Part shown: positions 36,648 to 43,304 of the stretch, one piece after another
Position numbering within the stretch: the first letter of the stretch is position 1
Layout of the letters: each line of letters starts with the position of its first letter
From: Gemmatimonadaceae bacterium
Lineage (GTDB): Bacteria; Gemmatimonadota; Gemmatimonadetes; Gemmatimonadales; Gemmatimonadaceae
Direction: 5' to 3'
DNA length: 64,000 nucleotides
Assembly: GCA_036003045.1 (NCBI GenBank)
Contig: DASYSS010000059.1
Span: 58,283 to 122,282 of the forward strand
Translations under genes and position numbers: made by a program
The notes under the pieces: model-generated
Seen by the model: the letters and a program-made list of their open reading frames with translations, nothing else
What the model was told of the DNA's origin: nothing
Database searches by the model: none

Positions 36648-36660
36648 TTAGCTCAGCTAA
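36648..36660. promoter_or_regulatory. Operator-like inverted repeat 1 (MarR)
   Basis: TTAGCTCAGCTAA, a perfect 6-1-6 inverted repeat, 7 bp upstream of the MarR start codon. It shares TTAGCT...CTAA with a second copy 29 bp away. Binding here would block the regulator's own transcription or translation start. Confidence 0.65.
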
Positions 36661-36676
36661 GTATTATGCTAGGTCG

Positions 36677-36689
36677 TTAGCTGAACTAA
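36677..36689. promoter_or_regulatory. Operator-like inverted repeat 2 (MarR)
   Basis: TTAGCTGAACTAA, an imperfect version of the 36648 repeat, flanked as GTTAG...CTAAC. The two centres are 29 bp apart, near three helical turns, so both dimers could bind the same face. It is 58 bp upstream of the VOC start. Confidence 0.6.
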
Positions 36690-36747
36690 CTAATTGCGCG
36701 AGCCGGCGGCCGGCAAGGCCGACCGGCGCTCACCGGAGGGTTCGCCC

Positions 36748-37125
36748 GTGCCCAATCTCGCCAATTCCCGCATCGGCCAGATCGCCGTCGTGTGCAAGAA
36801 CGTGCAGCGTGCGTCGGCCTTTTACCGCGACGTGCTCGGCCTGCGGCATCTCTTCGACGCCCCGCCGAACCTGTCGTTCTTCGACTGCGGCGGGGTGCGG
36901 CTCATGCTCACGACGGTCGAACGCCCACAGGACAATCACGCGGGCTCGATGCTGTACTACTTCGTCGACAGCATCGACGCCGTGTACGACGGGCTGACGG
37001 CGAAGGGCGTGCACTTCATCGAAAAGCCGCAGATGATCGCGCGGCTGCCAGATCACGAGCTATGGCTGTGTGCGTTCGAGGACAGCGAAGGGAATCCGAT
37101 GGGAATCATGGAGGAAAGGCGATAG
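36748..37125 (+). CDS. VOC-superfamily (glyoxalase/bleomycin-resistance-like) protein
   Basis: 125 residues from GTG 36748, chosen for GGAGGG 7 bp upstream. Single VOC module: IGQIAVVCKNVQRASAFYRDVLGLRHLF, then FFDCGGVRLML, and the paired half YYFVDSIDAVYDGLTAKGVHFIEKP with LCAFEDSEGNPMGIMEE carrying the C-terminal metal Glu. It acts as a dimer in the family, binding a metal for isomerase, dioxygenase or drug-sequestering roles; which one is not visible. It is divergent from the MarR gene across two operator-like repeats. Confidence 0.88.
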   Translation: MPNLANSRIGQIAVVCKNVQRASAFYRDVLGLRHLFDAPPNLSFFDCGGVRLMLTTVERPQDNHAGSMLYYFVDSIDAVYDGLTAKGVHFIEKPQMIARLPDHELWLCAFEDSEGNPMGIMEERR

Positions 37126-37153
37126 GGCGGTAAAACCAATTCAATTTGCCGCC
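37126..37153. repeat. Intergenic hairpin between convergent genes
   Basis: GGCGGTAAA and TTTGCCGCC form a 9-bp stem (one G-T pair) around ACCAATTCAA. It lies between two convergent genes and may act as a bidirectional stop, though no T-tail follows. Its ends (GGCG...AATTCAA) faintly resemble the tip of the hairpin repeat family. Confidence 0.4.
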
Positions 37154-37177
37154 GTGGGCTATTGGCCCAGCGTGCGG

Positions 37178-37840
37178 TTACGATCCTGACTTCGCCAGGC
37201 ACATCGCCACTCTGAACGGCGGCAGTCCGGCGTCCTCGCGCCGGAAGTCGGCGTGCGCCGAATCCTCCATCGGCGAGAGCTGAATTTTTCCGTCGGCACC
37301 GACGAGGAACTGCGTCCCGTAGATCTGCTTGCGTCCCCAGACGAGACGCATGTGATCCTCGAACGTGGCGACGTCGGCGGCGGGCGACTCGGACGGACCA
37401 GCCTCCATCATCCGGTGCAGCACGTTGCGCGCGAGACCTGTGTCGCTCTGCGAGAGGAGGTACACCGCGTGCACGCCGGCGGCACCGACGACACTGCGCG
37501 TCGGCCACTTCGACCCGCGTTGCGCCGCGAGGGCCTTGAGACGCTCGGTCATCGCCGCGGCGTTCGGTCCGAGCGCCGCGGCCCGACCCTGAACCTCGAC
37601 GCCGAATTGAACCGGCGCGCTCAGCGCGGCGCCAAGTCCGGCGGCCTGGAGGAGTTGGGTGCGGAGCGTGTCGTCGCTCCAGTCGTGCTTCGAGTCGTCG
37701 AAGAACTCGGCTTGTCGCGTGACCCACGCGTCACCGGGCTTCCAGCCGCAGGTGGGCGATTTCTTCGCGGCCGGTTTGGCCTGCGCGCTCGCGGCGAGCG
37801 GAACGACGGCGAGCGCGACCAGTGCGAGCAGTCGATTCAT
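37178..37840 (-). CDS. Secreted protein of unknown function, 220 aa
   Basis: ATG 37840 overlaps the stop of the upstream gene by 4 bp and gives a signal peptide MNRLLALVALAVVPLAASAQA. The mature part is soluble and mostly helical, with CGWKPGDAWVTRQAEFFDD, MTERLKALAAQRG and TFEDHMRLVWGRKQIYGTQFLVGADGKIQLSPMED. The stretch around HMRLVWGRKQIYGTQF followed by a loop of DG and acid residues resembles DUF6624-like proteins, but I cannot confirm this. Paired Cys residues lie near each end. Probably periplasmic and co-expressed with the LamG-like protein. Confidence 0.7.
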   Translation of the reverse strand: MNRLLALVALAVVPLAASAQAKPAAKKSPTCGWKPGDAWVTRQAEFFDDSKHDWSDDTLRTQLLQAAGLGAALSAPVQFGVEVQGRAAALGPNAAAMTERLKALAAQRGSKWPTRSVVGAAGVHAVYLLSQSDTGLARNVLHRMMEAGPSESPAADVATFEDHMRLVWGRKQIYGTQFLVGADGKIQLSPMEDSAHADFRREDAGLPPFRVAMCLAKSGS

Positions 37841-38568
37841 TTTGCAGTCGGCGTCACGGTGAAGTCGTCGAACTCGATCATGCTGTCCGTCTTCGACCAC
37901 ACGCCGATCTTGCCGGACACGGAATGCGGCAGCGTGTAGTCGTGCATCGGCTTGTCGTCGAGCCACGATTTGAGCGAGGTCCCGTGCACGCTGATCTTGA
38001 GCGTATGCCACGTCCCCAGCTCGAGCGGCGTGAGCGTCGGCGCGCGATTCACGAACTTTCGCACGCCGTTGTTGAACGTCCACAGCACCACGTTGTCCTC
38101 GGTTCCGTTGTAACGGACGGTGAGATAGTCGCCGTTCGGCTTCACGTCGAAGAGAATGCCGGCGCACCGGTCGAGCGTGCCGCCGATCATCTGAAAGCGG
38201 ACGGAGATCTCGCCGTTCTCGAAGTTGTCGAGCCCCTTGTACACGGCGATCGGGTAGTACGCGAACGCCTTGATGCTCTCGATGAACTCTTCATTGCGCG
38301 CACCGTACAGCTCTCGCGCCTTGTCGGCGAGACCGCCCGCCGGCTGCCCGCGCTTCCACACACGGCCGTCGATGAAGAGCACTTTGTGGCCGGCGTCCTG
38401 CGACATCACCCAACTGCCGACCATCGGTGCGAACGAGCTGGGCTCCTTCCCCACCGTTTCCTTGGCGAAGCTCACGGTCTTCGTCGCCGACGCACCCGCT
38501 GGCGCTTGTGCGAGCGCGGCCCCCGCCGTCAGCAAGAACAACACGCTCCTGGAAATCACCTTCCGCAT
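37837..38568 (-). CDS. Secreted LamG/DUF1080-like beta-sandwich protein
   Basis: 243 residues from ATG 38568, with GGGGGG upstream and a signal peptide (SRSVLFLLTAGAALAQAP). The mature domain has the concanavalin-like signature of DUF1080/LamG proteins: ISVRFQMIGGTLDRCAGILFDVKPNGDYLTVRYNGTEDN in pieces, LGTWHTLKISVHGTSLKSWLDDK and the final SGKIGVWSKTDSMIEFDDFTV. Such domains bind or cleave glycans; no catalytic residue can be assigned. It is translationally coupled to the 220-aa secreted protein downstream. Confidence 0.82.
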   Translation of the reverse strand: MRKVISRSVLFLLTAGAALAQAPAGASATKTVSFAKETVGKEPSSFAPMVGSWVMSQDAGHKVLFIDGRVWKRGQPAGGLADKARELYGARNEEFIESIKAFAYYPIAVYKGLDNFENGEISVRFQMIGGTLDRCAGILFDVKPNGDYLTVRYNGTEDNVVLWTFNNGVRKFVNRAPTLTPLELGTWHTLKISVHGTSLKSWLDDKPMHDYTLPHSVSGKIGVWSKTDSMIEFDDFTVTPTAK

Positions 38569-38643
38569 CTGCCCCCCTCCCCACGAGTTCCTTCGAGAAC
38601 CTGTCACGTCATCGATGATGAGATGACCGATGACCGATCACAC

Positions 38644-39996
38644 TCAACCGGCGGCGGCGGTCGCGTTCATGCGGCCTTTCGACGCGGTCACACGCCACCA
38701 AATCAGTCCGACGACGATCGGCCACGCGACGAAGAATATCCACGGCGCTGCGGCTATCCGCTTCGCGAGCGGGTACCCACGATACGCCGGCTCGTCGGCC
38801 GGCGTTGGCGGCGCCACGCCAGCGAGCCGATACACCGTCTCGAGCACGATGGGTTCAGTGCTCGAGCGATTCATCTCCTTTTTTCCTCCGAGCTCGTACC
38901 ACACTTCGCCATAATGGCTGTTCGCCCCCTCGAACAGTCCACTCCTACTCTGCGCCGCGTACTCGACGGTCACGGACTTCATCGTGCGTCGCAGCTTCGC
39001 GAGCACGCCGCGATCGAGATCCGTGAGGCGCGGATCCTCGGCGGCAAGGTGGACGGTGACTTTCAGCGGCGTGTCGATCCGACGCAATGCCGCTTCGTCG
39101 GCCCGCGGAAACGAGTTCCGGCGATCTTCGCTCACGTCGCGGTCGGCGCGAAGGTGCGCGAACGCCACGCACGCCAGACTGGCCGCGATCAGCGCGCCCG
39201 CGACTCCGGCGACGCGGCGCGACAGCTGACGTCCTTCTCGCAACCACGCCGCCGCGACGCCCAGCCCGGCCAAGCCGATGGTCGTGAGAATCAGCACGGT
39301 CGCCACGCGGAGATCGCCGTGCTCGAACGACGCGAGCGCGGACGTGGGCGTGTACTGCGCGATCGCCGCGATCGTTCCGCCGCGCGCGGCCGCGACGTAG
39401 TCGAGCGCCCACGTCCCGATCGTTACGGTCAAGGCGATGATCGCCGCGCTGGCCGCGCTCGCGGCGAGCGCGCCGGCCGCCGCGCCGATGCCGATGGCGA
39501 GAACGCCGCGCAACAGATACCCGATGACGACCGTCGACGTCTCCGGGCCGTAGAGATGCCCGCCGATCGCCATCCACGTCGCCAGCGCCACACCGCCGGC
39601 GAGCAACGCGATCGCCCACGCGGCCACGAGTACGACGCCCTTCGCGACGATCGACGCGCCGAACCGCGTCGGCGCCTGAAGCATCAACGAAAGCGCGCCG
39701 CTCTGTTTTTCGACCGCGACGAGACGAATCACCACGAACGGAAAGAGCAGCGTCGCCGCGAGATCGTAGGCGCCGAGTGTCGGCACGACGATCCCCTCGA
39801 GCGGGCTGAGTCCCTGAGAGAGCGCCGCCGGGCCTCCGCCGACGCCACTCGCCTCGGCGTACAGCTCCGACGCCGACATGATTCCATGGCCGACGAGCGC
39901 GCCGGTAACGATGAGGAGCAGCCAGAACGCGCGCGACGCCGCGAGCTCGCGAAACTCCTTCGCGAGCAGCCAGCGCCATTCGCTACGTGAGGGCAA
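38644..39996 (-). CDS. ABC transporter permease, ABC-2-like
   Basis: 450 residues from TTG 39996. This start is chosen because GAGGAGGTG precedes it by about 5 nt; it overlaps the ATPase stop by 14 bp. Six or more membrane segments (FWLLLIVTGALVGHGI, ATLLFPFVVIRLVAVEKQSG, VVLVAAWAIALLAGGVALATW, and a last one WIFFVAWPIVVGLIWW) surround a ~130-residue extracytoplasmic domain between segments near 285-400. The VAVEKQSGALSLMLQAPTR stretch is typical of ABC-2 exporter permeases. Pairs with the ATPase upstream; substrate unknown. Confidence 0.85.
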   Translation of the reverse strand: MPSRSEWRWLLAKEFRELAASRAFWLLLIVTGALVGHGIMSASELYAEASGVGGGPAALSQGLSPLEGIVVPTLGAYDLAATLLFPFVVIRLVAVEKQSGALSLMLQAPTRFGASIVAKGVVLVAAWAIALLAGGVALATWMAIGGHLYGPETSTVVIGYLLRGVLAIGIGAAAGALAASAASAAIIALTVTIGTWALDYVAAARGGTIAAIAQYTPTSALASFEHGDLRVATVLILTTIGLAGLGVAAAWLREGRQLSRRVAGVAGALIAASLACVAFAHLRADRDVSEDRRNSFPRADEAALRRIDTPLKVTVHLAAEDPRLTDLDRGVLAKLRRTMKSVTVEYAAQSRSGLFEGANSHYGEVWYELGGKKEMNRSSTEPIVLETVYRLAGVAPPTPADEPAYRGYPLAKRIAAAPWIFFVAWPIVVGLIWWRVTASKGRMNATAAAG

Positions 39997-40753
39997 GGAA
40001 CACCTCCTCGAGCCCCGCGCGTTCCGAGGCGGGGGCAAGGCCCGCCCGCGCGCGCAACTCGTCGAGCGTCCCTTCTCCGGCGACGCGACCGGCGCTCAAC
40101 AACACGAAACGGTCGCAGACGCGTTCGGCGTCGCCCAGCTGGTGGATCGAAAGAAAGAGCGTGCGGTGCTTCGCGTGCTCACGCAGCACCGCCATCACGT
40201 CGCGCGTCTGACGCAAGTCGAGGCCGTCGAACGGCTCGTCGAGCATGAGCAGCGGGTGCGGCGTCAACAGGCCGATCGCCAGCACGACCCGCCGATGCTC
40301 GCCCTTCGAGAGCTCGCGCAGTCGCGCGCCGGCGAGCGACGCGAGCCCGAGCGACGACGAAATCGCGTCGACCGATTCTCGCGACGCCCCGTGCAGGCCC
40401 GCGGTGAAGCGAAGGGTCCACGCGACCGATTGGTCCGCCCAGGGTCGAACGCCGTCGGGGACGAAGAACAGAAGCTTCTTGCGATCGTCCGGCGACACGC
40501 GTGCCGCGTCTCGCTCCACCATGCCGAGCGTCGCCGGCGCGAGCCCCGCGAAACACTGAAAGAGCGTCGTCTTGCCGGATCCATTCGGGCCGATCAGCCC
40601 GAGGATCTCGCCGCGACGGATGGAGAAGCTCGCGCCGCGAAGGGCCCAGAACTCGCCAAAACGTTTGGAGAGGTTGTCGACCGCGATGAGCTCGAAAGCG
40701 GCCGTTCCGTCTCGCGTTTGGGCGAATTGGACCGGGGCGGACGCGGATGGCAT
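39983..40753 (-). CDS. ABC transporter ATP-binding protein
   Basis: About 256 residues from ATG 40753; ATGs at 40786 and 40819 are alternatives and none has a clear ribosome site. Walker A GPNGSGKTT, a Q-loop-like FVPDGVRPW, the signature ELSKGEHRRVVLA (variant of LSGGQ), Walker B LLMLDEPFDGLD and the switch His in SIHQLGDAE are present. It powers the permease whose start overlaps its end by 14 bp. Divergent from the response-regulator gene across a ~113-bp spacer. Confidence 0.9.
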   Translation of the reverse strand: MPSASAPVQFAQTRDGTAAFELIAVDNLSKRFGEFWALRGASFSIRRGEILGLIGPNGSGKTTLFQCFAGLAPATLGMVERDAARVSPDDRKKLLFFVPDGVRPWADQSVAWTLRFTAGLHGASRESVDAISSSLGLASLAGARLRELSKGEHRRVVLAIGLLTPHPLLMLDEPFDGLDLRQTRDVMAVLREHAKHRTLFLSIHQLGDAERVCDRFVLLSAGRVAGEGTLDELRARAGLAPASERAGLEEVFLALT

Positions 40754-40866
40754 GGCCGCGAATTCTCGCCAGCCGCGCGACGGCATGCAATGGCGTCGGT
40801 GGAATTTCAATGTTGGCATACCCGCGGACTGGCCTCGTCGCGTGCCCGGAGCGTAGCTTGGCTAGC

Positions 40867-41607
40867 ATGCGGATTCTCCTGGCCGAAGACGACCGGCAAC
40901 TCCGACTCTCGATCGCGCGCGGTCTGCGCGAGGCGTCGTATGCCGTCGATCAGGCGGGCACGGGAACGCAAGCGGCCTCGCTCGCGGCGGCGAACCACTA
41001 CGACGCGGTGATCCTCGACGTGCTGCTCCCGGGTAAAAGCGGCGTCGCGGTCTGCTCCGGGCTTCGCCAGAGCGGGAACGCCGTCCCCATTTTGATTCTC
41101 ACGGCGCTCGACGGCGTGGACAGCCGCATCGAAGGGCTCGACGCGGGCGCGGACGACTATCTCACGAAGCCGTTCGACTTCGGCGAGCTCCTGGCGCGTC
41201 TGCGCGCGCTGACTCGCCGCCGCGGCCCGGTCGCGTCCGCGACCGTCGAGGTGGGCGATCTGGTGATCGACACGCTGCGGCGGAGCGTGCGGCGAAATCG
41301 TCGCGAGATCGCGCTCACCGGGAAAGAGTTCGCGTTTCTGCTCCACCTGGCGCGAAACGCGGGGCGAGTGATCGACCGCGCCGAACTGATGGAGCACGTC
41401 TGGGACGACGCGCAGAACACCTACTCGAACATCATCGACGTCTACGCGAGTCGTTTGCGCCGCAAGATCGACGAAGGCGAAAAAGTCGCGCTGTTCAAGA
41501 CGATCCGGGGAACGGGGTTCATGCTGGATGCGCCCTCGTCGCGACGCGTCGCGACGGCTGCCCCCGTCGTGAATGCACGTGCCAAGACGTCGCGCGAGCG
41601 CGGCTAG
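40867..41607 (+). CDS. OmpR/PhoB-family response regulator
   Basis: 246 residues from ATG 40867. Receiver domain: acidic pocket LLAEDDRQ, phospho-acceptor Asp in VILDVLLPGKSG near 52, Thr in ILTALDG, Lys in LTKPFDFGELLAR near 102. The C-terminal winged helix is OmpR-like (TGKEFAFLLHLARNAGRVIDRAELMEHVW, SNIIDVYASRLRRKID, IRGTGFML). It pairs with the sensor kinase 15 bp downstream. The divergent ABC exporter and the downstream TonB receptor are candidate targets by position only. Confidence 0.94.
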   Translation: MRILLAEDDRQLRLSIARGLREASYAVDQAGTGTQAASLAAANHYDAVILDVLLPGKSGVAVCSGLRQSGNAVPILILTALDGVDSRIEGLDAGADDYLTKPFDFGELLARLRALTRRRGPVASATVEVGDLVIDTLRRSVRRNRREIALTGKEFAFLLHLARNAGRVIDRAELMEHVWDDAQNTYSNIIDVYASRLRRKIDEGEKVALFKTIRGTGFMLDAPSSRRVATAAPVVNARAKTSRERG

Positions 41608-41622
41608 CGAACGAGAAAGAAC

Positions 41623-43155
41623 GTGGCCCCCCCTCCCCTCGTATTCCCCTGGCCGTCCACACTTCGCGCGCGTCTCACGCTCTGGTACTCCGTCTTGCTC
41701 GGCGTGCCACTCATCGCGCTCGCGCTGGGTTTCTACCTGTTGTTCGCCCGGATGCTGCACAGCAGGACCGACCAGTTCATCGGCGACGCGCTGAGCGCGT
41801 TCTCCCGCGAAGTCGTCGCCGAGCGACGCGCGGCGCTGTCGCCCCTGATCGCGATTCGCACGACCGTCAACGAGGTTCGTTTCCAGGATCTGCGAATTGC
41901 CGTGCTCGACGGCGCGGGCACCCTCGTCGCGACGTCGCCGGAAAGCGAAATGAGCGCGGCCCCCCCGGACGCCGACCACGGCGCGGACGGGGTCTCGCGC
42001 GACGTACTCAGCGACCGCGTGGCCGCGGCGATTCGCGGCCACGACGCGGCGAGGCCGGTGTCCGCCACCGTGACGACGGCCCGCGGTGACTACTTCGTGA
42101 GCGGCCGTCCGCTCACGATCGACAATGAGCGCTTCGTGCTCACCGGGGCCTACTCGCTGCGCGACACGGAGGCGGTGCTCGCGCGCCTGCGTGAGATTCT
42201 CGTGTTCGCGGTGCCTCTGCTCCTCGTCGGCGCGATCACGGGCGGGTATTTCCTCGCGACGAGAAATCTCGTGCCGCTGTCGGCGATGGCGGCGCGCGCG
42301 GCGGAGATCAGCGCGGCGAATCTCCAAGATCGCCTGCCGGTGGCGGGCGGCGAAGAGCTGGCGGGGCTGGCGCGCGTCGTGAACGGCCTGCTCGATCGTC
42401 TCGAAGCGTCGTTCATCCAGCAGCAGCGATTCATGGCGGATGCGTCGCACGAACTGCGGACGCCCGCGGCGATCGTGCGCACCGAGGCCGACGTCACGCT
42501 CGCACAACCGCGGCGCCCCGAGAGCGACTACCGCGCGTCGCTCGGCGTCGTCCAGGGTGCGGCGCGGCGGATGTCGCGCATCGTCGACGATCTGTTGCTG
42601 CTCGCGCGCGCCGACACGGGCGTGGCCGTCGAGCACCGCGGGCACGTGTATCTCGAGGAGATCGTGCACGACGTCGCGCGTGGCGTGCGACTACTCGCCG
42701 AGAGCCGGCGGCTCCGCGTGGCAGTGGGAGCCGTCGTCGACGCGCCGATTTACGCCGACGCCGACCTGATCGGCCGACTTCTCCAGAACCTGCTGGACAA
42801 CGCGATCAAACACTCGCCGGAGGGGAGCACGGTCCGCATCGAGATGGCGCGCGCGGACGGCGCGTCCACCGTCCGCGTCATCGACGCCGGCGGCGGCATT
42901 CCAGCCGACGACCAGCCGCGCGTGTTCGAGCGGTTTTTCCGCGCCGACGCCTCGCGCTCCGGCGCGGATCAACGGACCGCCGGCGCGGCGGATCCCGAGT
43001 CGTCCGTGACGAGCGGGTCGGGGCTGGGCCTCGCGATCGCACGCCGCATCGCCGAGCTGCACGATGGCCGGTTGGAACTGGTCGAGTCGCGTCCCGGCCA
43101 CACCGAGTTTCGCCTCACGCTGCCCCTCGAGGCCGAGGCGTCCGTCGAGGGCTGA
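41623..43155 (+). CDS. Sensor histidine kinase
   Basis: 510 residues from GTG 41623. First membrane segment near 18-42 (LTLWYSVLLGVPLIALALGFYLLF split over two lines of hydrophobics), a ~140-residue periplasmic domain, second segment near 190-212, HAMP-like linker, HisKA box FMADASHELRTP with the phospho-His near 276, and an HATPase domain with N-box LLDNAIKHS, G1 VIDAGGGIP, F-box FERFF and G2 SGSGLGLAIARR. It phosphorylates the adjacent OmpR-type regulator. The periplasmic domain has no recognisable ligand fold. Confidence 0.94.
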   Translation: MAPPPLVFPWPSTLRARLTLWYSVLLGVPLIALALGFYLLFARMLHSRTDQFIGDALSAFSREVVAERRAALSPLIAIRTTVNEVRFQDLRIAVLDGAGTLVATSPESEMSAAPPDADHGADGVSRDVLSDRVAAAIRGHDAARPVSATVTTARGDYFVSGRPLTIDNERFVLTGAYSLRDTEAVLARLREILVFAVPLLLVGAITGGYFLATRNLVPLSAMAARAAEISAANLQDRLPVAGGEELAGLARVVNGLLDRLEASFIQQQRFMADASHELRTPAAIVRTEADVTLAQPRRPESDYRASLGVVQGAARRMSRIVDDLLLLARADTGVAVEHRGHVYLEEIVHDVARGVRLLAESRRLRVAVGAVVDAPIYADADLIGRLLQNLLDNAIKHSPEGSTVRIEMARADGASTVRVIDAGGGIPADDQPRVFERFFRADASRSGADQRTAGAADPESSVTSGSGLGLAIARRIAELHDGRLELVESRPGHTEFRLTLPLEAEASVEG

Positions 43156-43194
43156 TGCCCTTGCCGGCCCGCCGCCCCAGGGGTAAACTGGCGT

Positions 43195-43211
43195 TCATGA
43201 ATTATTCATGA
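43195..43211. promoter_or_regulatory. 17-bp inverted repeat upstream of TonB receptor
   Basis: TCATGAATTATTCATGA: 7-bp arms TCATGAA/TTCATGA around TTA, AT-rich in a GC-rich context, 94 bp upstream of the receptor start. It could be a promoter-proximal operator. No cobalamin or TPP riboswitch consensus is visible in this leader. Confidence 0.5.
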
Positions 43212-43304
43212 TTCGCCAGGCTGGTCCAGCTATTTCGCGTCGTGGCGCCGTTGAACCGTGAGGGCCCGACACCGTCAAATTCGAGACGCTCAGGCGAGAT
43301 CCGC

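Noticed and set aside
37822..39990. 722-codon plus-strand frame
   Set aside because: His/Arg-rich, no domain; the minus strand carries a signal-peptide LamG-like protein and an ABC permease with clear membrane segments.
40807..42669. 620-codon minus-strand frame
   Set aside because: Antisense of the response regulator and kinase; composition dominated by Arg and Glu.
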